Shown: positions 35,294 through 44,168 of the stretch, piece after piece
Layout of the letters: every line of letters starts with the position of its first letter
How positions within the stretch are numbered: position 1 is the first letter of the stretch
Source: Paenibacillus paridis
Lineage (GTDB): Bacteria; Bacillota; Bacilli; Paenibacillales; Paenibacillaceae
Length of the DNA: 64,000 nt
Assembly (NCBI RefSeq): GCF_006345825.1
Contig: NZ_VCIX01000087.1
Location: forward strand, 248,202 to 312,201
Reading direction: 5' to 3'
Translations under genes and position numbers: made by a program
Notes under the pieces: generated by a model
What the model saw: only the letters and a program-made list of their open reading frames with translations
Database searches by the model: none
What the model was told of the DNA's origin: nothing

Positions 35294-37177
35294 TCAGGAT
35301 CTCGATCGCCCCGTACGATGAACCCATGCATAATCCTTGGCTGTGCTTGGCGTCCATCTCGCGTAAAAAATATTCGTATTTCTCTCCATGACATGCTGGA
35401 ACATACGGCTCATGTCCGAATTGTAGTTGGCCATCGTCAAGGAACGATTCTCTACATCCGCAAGCATGGCATACGCTTTATAGCCGTAGTGTCTTGCCCG
35501 AAAGCACAAATCCATATCGTCTTGGTACAGCGGGGCATAAACCTCGTCCAAGTAGCCATACTGCTCCAGAAATGTTTTCCGCAAAATCAGCGGTCCGCGC
35601 ATACAGGCGTCCACCTCGAACACCCGCGCTGCCAATTGTGGATCTGCCCGCTCATCCTGTCTCCAGTAGACTTCATTAGGCGTACAGGATATTTGGCCTG
35701 GCCCCTGCAAAACCGTTCCTCTCGGATAAAAATTAACGCCGGACAAACAGCCAAGTATCGCGCATTTCCGGTTTTTCTCCAAAAATTGCACAGCTTCGAA
35801 AAAAAGATCGCGATCATGCACGTAATTATCGTCCTGCACGATTACGCAGTAAGCGCCGGTTGCCTTTTTTAAGCCGATATTGTTTGATCGCGTTTCGAAT
35901 AGATTAGGCGTCGTCTCATACGCAATGCTATAGTCCGGTTTAATGCTTCCGAAGTAACCTCTGACCTCTTGCTCGCTGCGGTCACTGCACCCGTCAAATA
36001 GAATCCGAAGCTCAGCATTCCCGTATTCATTGACGGCCAAATGCAGCTCGGAAAGCAAGGAAACGATGGTCGCTTCCTTATTAAAGACGGGGAGAATTAT
36101 ACTGATTTTAGGGTATAAGCTTCCGTTCATTACATCCGTCACAGTGCTTTCAAGCCCCAATTGGTAGAACAAATGATACTCTTCGAAATAATCGAGCGTC
36201 TTTCTCTTCAACGCAACGATATCGGAGTCGGATAATTGCTGGGTTTGAAGCAGCAGCTGCTTCTGTTGTGAATGGTCGACGGGGTCAAACAAGCCAAGCG
36301 GAGAGAAGTCGAGGCCCGCATGACGGCTCAGCATCGGTATAACGCCATGGCTGATCGCCTCAAGAAGCAGCGGTTCATGTTTGCCTAACGTGGGATATAA
36401 GATAAAATCGCTCCGAGCCAGCAGCTCCGCCCGCTGCGCTATATCTAGCTGCCCGCCATGAAAGAACAGCTTGCCTCCCATCGTTGACTGCAATTGCGCA
36501 ATGCGGCCGGCAAAAAAAGCATTGGCCGGCTTGCCTGCTATATGCAGCTGTATATTTTCATTTGCGATGATTGATTCAGAGAATAATAGAAACACGGCGT
36601 CAAACCCGCTGCTAAAGCCGATCTCAGAAGCCATAAATGTAAAAATCCTTGTATGCCCTGTGTCTTTGCGCCAACGGGATTGTACGTCTTGAGGCGCGGG
36701 TCGATGGCTCCGTCCATCAAGCAAGGTCCTGAGCTTCCGTTTCGGTACGCCGTGCCGGATATAAGAGCTATATGTTTCCATATTGCCTGCGCCAATAATA
36801 TAATCTGCAACCTTCATAGACCGGTTCAGCATATCCGTATCACCGATATCGGACGGTTGGAATGCTTCATCGGGCAACCCGTGTCCAGCCTTCAGCGTGA
36901 GCATGCTCTGCATCGTCTCGGCGGGATGCCTCCCAACCGTCAGCAGAAGGCTCTTCGCAAAGCGGCAAATCCCGTTTAAGGCGGCAAAGCACCCCGCAGT
37001 TCCGACAAACCAATCATAGTCGAGGCCCTTCAGCTTGCTGCGTTCGTGCTCGGAGCCGTCGCTGACTGTTACGCTGCCCAGTTGAAGCAGAATTTCATAA
37101 AGCGCTCCGTCAAAGGGGCCGGAAGTATGCTCCGGTTTGTCATCCGCAGCTGCTTCATACCCAAACAAGATTTTCAT
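35294..37177 (-). CDS. Two-domain glycosyltransferase (GT4-like plus GT2)
   Basis: A 627-residue fusion. Residues about 1-350 have a GT-B look (FTFMASEIGFSSGFDAV, LHIAGKPANAFFAGRI, DFILYPTLGKHEPLLLEAISHGVIPML), as in GT4 enzymes. Residues about 365-627 are a GT2 domain with ISIILPVFNKEATIVSLLSEL, the DxD-like VQDDNYVHD and LYQDDMDLCFRARHYG. The start ATG 37175-37177 follows AAAAGGGGTGACGAAC; the open frame runs 15 codons further without support. It lies in the CDP-deoxyhexose operon. Two different transferase folds in one chain suggest two consecutive sugar additions. Confidence 0.87.
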   Translation of the reverse strand: MKILFGYEAAADDKPEHTSGPFDGALYEILLQLGSVTVSDGSEHERSKLKGLDYDWFVGTAGCFAALNGICRFAKSLLLTVGRHPAETMQSMLTLKAGHGLPDEAFQPSDIGDTDMLNRSMKVADYIIGAGNMETYSSYIRHGVPKRKLRTLLDGRSHRPAPQDVQSRWRKDTGHTRIFTFMASEIGFSSGFDAVFLLFSESIIANENIQLHIAGKPANAFFAGRIAQLQSTMGGKLFFHGGQLDIAQRAELLARSDFILYPTLGKHEPLLLEAISHGVIPMLSRHAGLDFSPLGLFDPVDHSQQKQLLLQTQQLSDSDIVALKRKTLDYFEEYHLFYQLGLESTVTDVMNGSLYPKISIILPVFNKEATIVSLLSELHLAVNEYGNAELRILFDGCSDRSEQEVRGYFGSIKPDYSIAYETTPNLFETRSNNIGLKKATGAYCVIVQDDNYVHDRDLFFEAVQFLEKNRKCAILGCLSGVNFYPRGTVLQGPGQISCTPNEVYWRQDERADPQLAARVFEVDACMRGPLILRKTFLEQYGYLDEVYAPLYQDDMDLCFRARHYGYKAYAMLADVENRSLTMANYNSDMSRMFQHVMERNTNIFYARWTPSTAKDYAWVHRTGRSRS

Positions 37178-37203
37178 GTTCGTCACCCCTTTTAATTTCT
37201 TAA

Positions 37204-37296
37204 CTAAAAATGACCGCCCCATTTCATTTTGTCCTTAATATATACCTTCGGGTGAAAAGGGAGATCGACACAATCCGTAAATGCGACCTTATTCAT
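37204..37296 (-). CDS. Possible 30-residue peptide gene
   Basis: A short frame (starts MNKVAFTDCVDLPFHPK, ends KMKWGGHF) that overlaps the epimerase stop by 8 bases. It has a very good ribosome site, AAGGAGG with 7 bases to the ATG, located inside the last codons of the epimerase gene. It could be a real microprotein, or the 5' remnant of a lost gene. I know no family for it. Confidence 0.4.
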   Translation of the reverse strand: MNKVAFTDCVDLPFHPKVYIKDKMKWGGHF

Positions 37297-38203
37297 CCAT
37301 TAGCCTCCTTATTCCCTCCTCCAAGGTTATGGTTGGCTTCCAATTTGGCAGTTGCCTGCCCTTATTCCAGGGAACCATAATTTCACGAGGGTGATAGGGC
37401 CTTCCTCCCCAATCAATCTGCAGCGGCAGTCCAACTATTCTTTCAATAAGAGCAGCTAGTTTCTTTAGGCTGACCGGCTTTCCAGATGAAACGGCATAAG
37501 TCTCATCCTTTACGGAATCATAATTAAGCAAGCGATGGGCAGCCAGCACATAAGCCTCCACTACATCATCGATGTGGACGAGTTCAATCAGCTGCTCGCC
37601 TGGAGACATGGCAAGCGGATGCTGTTCCTTCGCTGCTTTTAGCAGCAGGGAGACAATTTTGGATCTCGGATCGCCTGGTCCATAGTTGTCATACAGCTCC
37701 AATGTAATCGCCCGAAGCGGAGTTGACTCGGTATAATAGCTTAAAATATCCTTGAAAGCCTGCTTGGAGGCATCGTATAACGATTTTGGACTGTAGCTTT
37801 GATTTCCGTAATGCTGCGAGAATGTGCCTGTATTAATCAATTGGTATACCCGGTGGGCCGCCATCGCTTCCAGAAGCTGTGTCCCAAACACGATATTGCT
37901 GTGCAGCATGGGTGCAATTTGTTCCGGCACATAGGTAGCCGTCGCAAGGGAGGCCAAATGAAACACAAGCTCCGGCTCCGCCTGCTGCACGATTGCGAAT
38001 AGGCTTGCCGTGGTACCTTCATGCCTGTGAATCGTCAAGTTTGCTGCTCGAACCGGCAGGAGGGCAAGACTCGACTTCTCCCTAGCAATGACGTGAACGT
38101 TCCATCCCTCTGCGAGCAGCCGCTTAACGACCATTGAACCAATATAGCCTGTCGCTCCCGTCACGAGAGCGTTACGGCTTTTGACAGAATGCTTCTCTTT
38201 CAT
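37289..38203 (-). CDS. NAD-dependent epimerase/reductase, probably for a CDP-4-keto-6-deoxyhexose
   Basis: A 304-residue extended SDR. ALVTGATGYIGSMVVKRLL is the cofactor site and SPKSLYDASKQAFKDILSYY carries the catalytic YxxxK; ELYDNYGPGDPRSKIVSLLL and LIELVHIDDVVEAY are typical of the RfbJ/Tyv-like branch. It directly follows rfbF and rfbG (12 bases), so it most likely reduces or epimerises CDP-4-keto-6-deoxyglucose, as abequose or paratose synthases do. The final CDP sugar cannot be decided from sequence, and no CDP-4-keto-6-deoxyglucose 3-dehydrase (RfbH) gene is present, so a true 3,6-dideoxy sugar is less likely. Confidence 0.85.
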   Translation of the reverse strand: MKEKHSVKSRNALVTGATGYIGSMVVKRLLAEGWNVHVIAREKSSLALLPVRAANLTIHRHEGTTASLFAIVQQAEPELVFHLASLATATYVPEQIAPMLHSNIVFGTQLLEAMAAHRVYQLINTGTFSQHYGNQSYSPKSLYDASKQAFKDILSYYTESTPLRAITLELYDNYGPGDPRSKIVSLLLKAAKEQHPLAMSPGEQLIELVHIDDVVEAYVLAAHRLLNYDSVKDETYAVSSGKPVSLKKLAALIERIVGLPLQIDWGGRPYHPREIMVPWNKGRQLPNWKPTITLEEGIRRLMDE

Positions 38204-38215
38204 CCGCCATTCACC

Positions 38216-39301
38216 TCAGCCTGTAGTCATGCTATATTCGTTCAGCTGGCTCAAGCAAACCTGCCTCATCTTCTCCTTCTTCTGATAGGCGAGCGTCCAT
38301 TCGATCACCTTATCCAGTGCTTGATTCAGGTTCCATCGCGGCTTCCAGCCGAGCAGCTGCTGAGCTTTGGAGCAATCCAGCTTAAGATAATGGGCCTCGT
38401 GGGCAAAGGAGCTGAAATCGATGCTGTATGCTGCGCCATCCCCCCATTTCTTGCATAGCTGCTCCACGATCCAGCCGACGGGCTTCGCATCTTGATCAAA
38501 CGGCCCGAAGTTCCAGCTTTCGGCGAAAGCCATTCCTTCTTCCACCAGCTTCTGTGCTAGCAGCAAGTATCCGCTGAGCGGCTCAAGCACATGCTGCCAC
38601 GGACGAATCGCGTGAGGATTGCGAATCATAACCTCGCTTGCGTTCATAAAGGCCCGCACGGTGTCCGGTACTAAGCGGTCCTGCGCCCAGTCTCCGCCGC
38701 CGATGACGTTGCCTGCTCTCGCCGTCGCCAAAGCGACGCCGTGCTTTCGAAACGATTTGGCGTTAAAAAAAGAGCTGCGGTAAGCTGCGGTGACGAGCTC
38801 CGAGCAGGCTTTGCTGTTCGAATACGGGTCATAGCCGCCTAACGGGTCATTCTCCCTGTAGCCCCAAGCCCATTCCTTGTTCTCATAACATTTATCTGTC
38901 GTTACATTAATGACCGCCTTAATGTGGATGCCGCTTTCTACAGCCAGTCTTACGGCTTCAAGCAGATTAACCGTGCCCATGACGTTAACATCAAAGGTGT
39001 GCGCGGGGTCGGCATAGGAAGGCTTAATTAGCGCTTGGGCAGCCATATGAATGACAATATCCGGCTCTGCCGCGGATAAAGCCTCGCTTAACCTCGCTTT
39101 ATCCCGAATATCGCCAATTACAGAGTTTACCAAGCTGTCGATGCCACAAAGCTCATATAAGCTTGGCTCGGTTTGCGGTTCAAGCGCATAACCGGTTACT
39201 GCTGCGCCCATCGTGCTCAGCCATAGGCATAGCCAGCTGCCCTTGAAGCCCGTATGTCCGGTAATAAACACCTTTTTGCTCTGCCAAAAGCTCTCATTCA
39301 T
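38216..39301 (-). CDS. rfbG: CDP-glucose 4,6-dehydratase
   Basis: A 361-residue SDR. VFITGHTGFKGSWLCLWLS is the RfbG-specific cofactor motif, INVTTDKCYENKEWAWGYRE and DPYSNSKACSELVTAAYR (catalytic YxxxK) are diagnostic, and ATARAGNVIGGGDWAQDRLVPD fits. It converts CDP-glucose to CDP-4-keto-6-deoxyglucose. The ATG 39299-39301 has GGGAG 8 bases upstream and lies 13 bases after rfbF; a longer frame running into rfbF was rejected. Confidence 0.95.
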   Translation of the reverse strand: MNESFWQSKKVFITGHTGFKGSWLCLWLSTMGAAVTGYALEPQTEPSLYELCGIDSLVNSVIGDIRDKARLSEALSAAEPDIVIHMAAQALIKPSYADPAHTFDVNVMGTVNLLEAVRLAVESGIHIKAVINVTTDKCYENKEWAWGYRENDPLGGYDPYSNSKACSELVTAAYRSSFFNAKSFRKHGVALATARAGNVIGGGDWAQDRLVPDTVRAFMNASEVMIRNPHAIRPWQHVLEPLSGYLLLAQKLVEEGMAFAESWNFGPFDQDAKPVGWIVEQLCKKWGDGAAYSIDFSSFAHEAHYLKLDCSKAQQLLGWKPRWNLNQALDKVIEWTLAYQKKEKMRQVCLSQLNEYSMTTG

Positions 39302-39314
39302 TACCGACACTCCC

Positions 39315-40106
39315 TTATTTTTTCCATGGCGCTTTACCTGATTTCCATAATTCATCCAATACGGTCTTGTCTCTGAGCGTATCCATCGGCTGAAAGAAGC
39401 CCGCATGCTTATAGGCCATAAGCTCGCCGTCCTTCGCGATTTTTTGCAAACAATCCGTTTCCAGATTGGTCTGATCCCCTTCAATGTAGTCGAGCAGCTT
39501 CGGCTCCATAATGAAGAAACCCGAATTGATCCAGTTCCCGTCCCCTTTAGGCTTCTCCATAAAGTCGATCACCTGGCGATTCTCATTCAGGTCAAGAGCA
39601 CCGAACCGCCCGCTGGGCTGCGTTGCGGTCACGGTAGCCAGCTTGCCGTGCGACTGATGGAACTCGGCCAGCTTGCCGATATCTACATCCGAAACGCCGT
39701 CCCCGTACGTAAGCATAAACGTTTTGTTGCCCAAATAGGGCTGAACCCTCTTCAGCCTTCCGCCCGTCATCGATTCTTTGCCCGTATCCACCAGCGTGAT
39801 TTTCCAAGGCTCGATCTTGGATTCGTGAATCGTCATCTCGCTGCTGTTCGACAAGTCAAAGGTCACGTCGGAATGGTGCAAAAAATAATGATAAAAATAT
39901 TCCTTAATGAAATAACCCTTATATCCCAAACAAATAATAAAATCCGTATAGCCGTAAAATGCATAAGTTTTCATGATATGCCATAGGATCGGCTTGTCGC
40001 CAATGTCAATCATCGGTTTCGGCCTTGTGAGCGACTCCTCGCTGATGCGCGTACCGAATCCCCCTGCTAATATGACTACTTTCGTATCCTTGCCCAGACT
40101 GCTCAT
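39315..40106 (-). CDS. rfbF: Glucose-1-phosphate cytidylyltransferase
   Basis: A 263-residue nucleotidyltransferase making CDP-glucose. VVILAGGFGTRISEESLTRPKPMIDIGDKPILWHIM is the RfbF signature in its positions 10-45; TYGDGVSDVDIGKL carries the metal-binding Asp, and INSGFFIMEPKLLDYI and TLRDKTVLDELW are as in the family. It heads the operon that runs through rfbG, the epimerase, four glycosyltransferase genes and the FkbM methyltransferase. GGAAGG precedes the ATG. Confidence 0.95.
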   Translation of the reverse strand: MSSLGKDTKVVILAGGFGTRISEESLTRPKPMIDIGDKPILWHIMKTYAFYGYTDFIICLGYKGYFIKEYFYHYFLHHSDVTFDLSNSSEMTIHESKIEPWKITLVDTGKESMTGGRLKRVQPYLGNKTFMLTYGDGVSDVDIGKLAEFHQSHGKLATVTATQPSGRFGALDLNENRQVIDFMEKPKGDGNWINSGFFIMEPKLLDYIEGDQTNLETDCLQKIAKDGELMAYKHAGFFQPMDTLRDKTVLDELWKSGKAPWKK

Positions 40107-40309
40107 AGAACCTTCCTCTCTTCTCGTAGATGGAGTTTGTCATCTTACTATATTTATGCATGCCCCGGTTTGTTGTTCTGATGAATACCTAGAGTGCAAA
40201 AATTTAATAGAGATTGATCCTGCCGCGGCAATCGGGCGATCCATTGCTAGATTAATAGAATAGGATAAATATGGCGTACAGCTTTCTATAAGGAATGGAG
40301 ATGTGATTT
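40107..40309. promoter_or_regulatory. Divergent promoter gap between rfbF and the GT-methyltransferase gene
   Basis: No gene. On the minus strand CATAAATATAG (near 40145-40155) resembles, but does not match, a sigma-K -10; no good sigma-E, sigma-K or sigma-A pair was found for either direction. The rfbF operon promoter must lie here. Confidence 0.45.
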
Positions 40310-41689
40310 ATGGTCCAAAAAAATTCCACGGTATTTCTCATTTTCGGAAAAGGCCAAGCTGCGCAGCTGGCTGCCTTGCTGAACTCCACTGCGCTGCACG
40401 GACTGGATGCCGCTCAAATGGATGTCCATGTGATTTACGACGCAGCCGAGCCGGCTCAGCATATGCCCTATGAACAGCTCCATGAGCAGCATGGACTGGT
40501 GCATTATACGCAGGCTTTGGCATTCAACGATCAGCTCCTCGACTTGTTATCCCGCTACAGCTATGTTCTGTTCTCTGCTGAAGAGCTTCGATTTATTAGC
40601 CCGTTCTCGATTGCTCATACTAACCGTCAACTTGAGAAGCATATTGACGCTCTATGCTTCTCTTTGCAGCCGGAGAGCCCGGCAGGCCTACCAGGCGGCG
40701 GCACAGAGCAGAAGATACGCTGGGCAGGCGCACTTCAGAAGGAGAATCCGGCTTTGCCTTTGCTGCAATCGGTGTATCGCACGGACGATCTCCTTCGCCT
40801 TCTAAGAGCATTTCCTAACAGAGATGCCGCTGCACTAGCCGATCAATGGCAAATAGCTGCCTCGCTGTATGCGGCCGGCAAGGGTTATTATTTAACCTCC
40901 TCCTTGCCTTACGGCAACAGCGGGCCGCTTTCAGAGATGCATGCATCCAAGGTATCCGCTTCCGGCATAGAGCAAACGGAGAAGGGTTTGTATTTGCCAA
41001 AGCTCGCAGAAGAGACGATTCCTTTTCTCTACGCCAACAATCTCGCTCGCAGCGGCGGGGAAATCCGCCTTCATTTAGGCTGCGGCGAGCAATATTTTCA
41101 AGGCTACATCAATTTGGATTACCCGCCCGAGCACCACAACGTGATGAACATTAAGGCCGATGTGCTTGCTGATGTTCTGGAGCTTCGCTTTCCTGTCCAA
41201 GCCATTGATGAAATTAGGCTTCATCATGTATTTGAGCACTTTAACCGCGTGACTGCGCTAGGTTTGCTGATCCGGTGGCAGCAATGGCTTAGGGTTGGCG
41301 GCGTGCTTCATATCGAAACGCCGGATCTTATGGGAAGCGCCTATACCCTCGCTACGACTGCCTCCTTCGATGTCAAAATGAGCATCGCCAGACATCTTGC
41401 AGGCGATCAAGCGGCAGATTGGGCTTATCATGTTGACCATTGGTTTCCCGAGCGTTTCAAGAAAACGCTTGAAATGCTGGGCTTTGAAATGCTGAGCATC
41501 GTATCCTATTCATGGACGCATGAGCCTTATCTGTCCAATGTAGAAGTGAAAGCAAAAAAAACGCGCGATCTCTCTTTTGAAGAGCTACTGGCGGCTGCTG
41601 ATTCTTTATTATGGGAGAGTACGGTTTCTCCTGTAGAGGTGGCCAACTATGAGATTTGGAAACAAAATATACGAATTTTTTTGAAATAA
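40310..41689 (+). CDS. Fusion of degenerate glycosyltransferase-like domain and SAM methyltransferase
   Basis: A 459-residue protein. Residues about 1-175 align by eye with the catalytic domain of the next gene (shared opening VFLIFGKGQAAQLAALLNS versus VGILFSKDRALQLDAALRS, and SVYRTDDLL in both), but the acidic loop reads VLFSAEELRF where the neighbour has MFIVDDCLF, so transferase activity is doubtful. Residues about 250-400 are a class I methyltransferase: RLHLGCGEQYFQGYINLDYP (motif I) and HHVFEHFNRVTALGLL, then WLRVGGVLHIETPDL. GGAGATG lies 8 bases before the ATG. Possibly the transferase part now serves as a binding domain that places the methyltransferase on a glycan. Confidence 0.78.
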   Translation: MVQKNSTVFLIFGKGQAAQLAALLNSTALHGLDAAQMDVHVIYDAAEPAQHMPYEQLHEQHGLVHYTQALAFNDQLLDLLSRYSYVLFSAEELRFISPFSIAHTNRQLEKHIDALCFSLQPESPAGLPGGGTEQKIRWAGALQKENPALPLLQSVYRTDDLLRLLRAFPNRDAAALADQWQIAASLYAAGKGYYLTSSLPYGNSGPLSEMHASKVSASGIEQTEKGLYLPKLAEETIPFLYANNLARSGGEIRLHLGCGEQYFQGYINLDYPPEHHNVMNIKADVLADVLELRFPVQAIDEIRLHHVFEHFNRVTALGLLIRWQQWLRVGGVLHIETPDLMGSAYTLATTASFDVKMSIARHLAGDQAADWAYHVDHWFPERFKKTLEMLGFEMLSIVSYSWTHEPYLSNVEVKAKKTRDLSFEELLAAADSLLWESTVSPVEVANYEIWKQNIRIFLK

Positions 41690-41705
41690 ACCTATCAATT
41701 GCCCT

Positions 41706-41733
41706 TACCACTGAAGGGAACTCACATAGAATA
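41706..41733 (+). promoter_or_regulatory. Sigma-K promoter of the polybasic glycosyltransferase gene
   Basis: TACC, 15 bases, CATAGAATA; every fixed -10 position (CATAnnnTA) matches and the -35 AC is correctly placed. Transcription would start about 30 bases before the TTG. Confidence 0.65.
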
Positions 41734-41769
41734 TAAGAAACACATGTGTCATTCTATGGAGGTGTACTC

Positions 41770-42831
41770 TTGTCTCGATCAGCAGCCAAGCGCATTTCAG
41801 GCTCAAATAAACGCGTCAAGCCCAAAAAAGCATCGCATCGGATAAACCGGAGAACATCGCGGCTTCGGAAGCGGGGCCTGCGTACATCCAAGCGGCTATT
41901 CCGAGGCAGAAGAACAGGAAAACGCGGCTTCTTCGCCAGAGCTGCAGTACCGCTCGCGCAGCCGGAGCTGACCGCAGCCCTGCCGCAAAACGAACCGGAG
42001 GTGAGTGCCTTGACGGCAAAAGTACCGCTCGTTGGCATTCTGTTCAGCAAGGACCGCGCCTTGCAGCTGGATGCGGCGCTCCGCTCACTCTATCTGCATG
42101 CGCTAGATATTTCCGCTGCTCAGATCAAAGTGCTGTATACAACCTCGAACGCTTTTTACGAAGCCCAATATGACCGGCTCAAAGCGAGCTTTCCGCAGGT
42201 TCAATTTATTAGGGAAGAGCAGTTTAGGCAACAGATTTTGGCTGCGATTGAAAATTCCCATTACGTTATGTTTATCGTAGATGACTGCCTGTTCGTTCGC
42301 GACTTCACCTTGCAGTCCGTCATGAATACGCTGGCGGCGCACGGAGACCTGCTGGGCTTCTCCTTAAGGCTTGGACCGAATATTCGGTACTGCTACACGA
42401 TGGACGCGCCTCAAGCAATTCCAGCCTATCAATCCATTGAATACGGCTACTGCAAATTCGATTGGACGGCGGCACAGCATGAATTTGGTTATCCGCTCGA
42501 GGTTTCCAGCTCGGTTTACCGCACGGACGATCTTCTCCCTCATCTGCAGCAACTCGACTTCTCCAATCCCAATACGTTTGAGGGAATCATGGCTGGCAAC
42601 GCACGCGGGATTGCGGCTGAACGTCATTACCTCGCCTGCAACGAAGCTTCCCTCGCCTTTTGCAATCCGCTTAATTTGGTGCAGAACGTGTACGCTAACC
42701 GAGCGGTGAACAAGCAAGAATATTCGTCACATGAGCTGGCTTTGCTGTTCGAGAACGGCAACCGAATTGACGTTACCCGCTACACCAATCTGATCCCAGA
42801 GGCATGCCACCAGCATGTTTCTATTTTCTAA
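41770..42831 (+). CDS. Glycosyltransferase with polybasic N-terminal region
   Basis: A 353-residue protein from the TTG at 41770, which has GGAGGTG 5 bases upstream; a GTG eight codons earlier would place the ribosome site inside the gene. Residues 1-65 are extremely basic (KRVKPKKASHRINRR, RLRKRGLRTSKRLFRGRR). The rest is a GT-A-like domain: VGILFSKDRALQLDAALRS, AAIENSHYVMFIVDDCLF (acidic motif), and SVYRTDDLLPHLQQLDF. Substrate unknown. It has its own sigma-K promoter and terminator, so it forms a single-gene late mother-cell unit. The basic region resembles those of other island proteins and of basic coat proteins. Confidence 0.8.
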   Translation: MSRSAAKRISGSNKRVKPKKASHRINRRTSRLRKRGLRTSKRLFRGRRTGKRGFFARAAVPLAQPELTAALPQNEPEVSALTAKVPLVGILFSKDRALQLDAALRSLYLHALDISAAQIKVLYTTSNAFYEAQYDRLKASFPQVQFIREEQFRQQILAAIENSHYVMFIVDDCLFVRDFTLQSVMNTLAAHGDLLGFSLRLGPNIRYCYTMDAPQAIPAYQSIEYGYCKFDWTAAQHEFGYPLEVSSSVYRTDDLLPHLQQLDFSNPNTFEGIMAGNARGIAAERHYLACNEASLAFCNPLNLVQNVYANRAVNKQEYSSHELALLFENGNRIDVTRYTNLIPEACHQHVSIF

Positions 42832-42865
42832 CGGCCAGTCAGCAGCAGTGTGCTCTGCTTCCGTT

Positions 42866-42908
42866 AACGGCCCCCCTCAACTAGGCATTCTTGAGGGGAG
42901 CCGTTTTT
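42866..42908 (+). terminator. Rho-independent terminator
   Basis: A stem AACGGCccCCCTCAA / TTGAGGGGaGCCGTT followed by TTTTTCT, 35 bases after the glycosyltransferase stop. Confidence 0.88.
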
Positions 42909-43640
42909 CTGTTTCTATATGAGTTCAACTTATGATTTTCGACTTAATGAGTTTTTGAAATCCGGATTCAATATGGACGCACTGTCGACCAATGATAGCT
43001 ATTTATACTTAGGGATTTCCTCCATAAATAACCGTTAATTATACTCCCGTCTTCAAACAGCAGTTGGTGGATCACATTGTTCAATAATCTTTTTAGCGGG
43101 GGACGCGTTTGCGCACAAACTTCGGTTGCTTGCTCTCAACGGCAGCTTCAAGCGTATTCATCGTTCAGATATACCAGAGATCCAACCGGTGAAGCCATTG
43201 GCCGCACTCGTGATGGTGCAGCTTTGTTCAATATCACGCGTGACATAAGCCACAGTCAGAGCCATCGTCCAATGGTGCTTGGCGGAAACTAACTTCATAT
43301 GAAAGCTTCGATAGCATCGTCTGCTCGAGAGTCAACCGTTCAGGAGCGCCTGTAGAAACACCTATCACCAAGCTAATCTACCCTTGCATTGATCAGATTG
43401 GATGTAAGTGTTCACCGTTAGAGGGTTTCTACGAGTCAACACCTCGATTTCGGTCACTGCATCTGCTGTACAGGATGTAAGTAAATCGGTCGGTTGCGTT
43501 CATACATCCGGCGTTTCTTCTGTTATCTCAACCCTTTGTCCAGCTTCTGTTAGTCTGCTGTTCAATTTCCATGGCCATCACTTGTCTCGTAAAGTTAGCA
43601 ATAATAGCAGGAATGGATGAAATAGATTAGATAGATTCGA
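42909..43640. other. Gene-free stretch, possibly decayed
   Basis: No convincing gene on either strand. The longest frames (for example 43077-43292 plus) are short, lack ribosome sites and resemble no family I know. Fragments open on both strands hint at an old decayed gene, but this is not demonstrable by reading. Confidence 0.4.
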
Positions 43641-43651
43641 TAGATGAAATA

Positions 43652-43940
43652 GGTCTAAAAATAGACCTTATCTAGCCTAGCGACTCCAATTAAACTGGAT
43701 TTGGCTAGGTTTGGAGAAATAGATCTATTTTTTAGATCTATTCCGGCGCAAATGGCCGAAATGGATAATATAGGTCTAAAAAATAGATCTATTCTAGCTC
43801 AGCTGCCCCAAATGAGCCGAATTTGGCTAGGTTTTGGGGAAATAGATCTAATTTTTAGATCTATTCCGGCGCAAATGGCCGAAATGGATAAAATAGGTCT
43901 AAAAAATAGATCTATTCTAGCCCAGCGGCTTCAATTGGGC
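43652..43940. repeat. Tandem repeat of about 122 bp with nested palindromes
   Basis: Copies start at 43652, 43773 and 43896 (periods 121 and 123 bp; the third is partial). Each carries AATAGATCTATT-type palindromes and a GGTCTAAAAAATAGATCT segment, plus a conserved core TTCCGGCGCAAATGGCC. A frame at 43701-43997 stays open because the period is a multiple of three, but it has no ribosome site and is taken as non-coding. Confidence 0.8.
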
Positions 43941-44168
43941 AGCTTATGGAGGGGTTTTAGTGATATAGAGATGTTGAACAGTAGTAATAAAGAATAAGCG
44001 AAATGAAAAGATCGCTCTAGAGAAACGAAACGTCGCTTTCCTAGCCGAATTCTTACTTATACATGTCTTAGTCAATCAAATAATCTGGCAGCAACCGCGC
44101 CACCATAGAATGCTCTGCGCACGCAGCGACCAAAACGAGAATCTTTGGTTCAACTTATGTAGCAAGGT

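Noticed and set aside
39302..39484. Extension of rfbG into rfbF
   Set aside because: The added 61 residues are the out-of-frame end of rfbF and the cofactor motif sits correctly from the shorter start.
37289..40106. 3,6-dideoxyhexose (abequose or paratose) pathway
   Set aside because: The PLP-dependent 3-dehydrase RfbH is not present in the window, so only a 6-deoxyhexose is supported.
40107..40160. Sigma-K promoter for the rfbF operon
   Set aside because: CATAAATATA has the TA one base too far from CATA; kept only as a remark.
43077..43620. Transposase or other decayed gene
   Set aside because: A few words look protein-like on both strands, but no catalytic motif, terminal inverted repeats or target duplication could be found.
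43701..43997. 98-residue plus-strand frame over the tandem repeat
   Set aside because: No ribosome site; it is open only because one repeat period (123 bp) is a multiple of three, and the first copy differs in phase.
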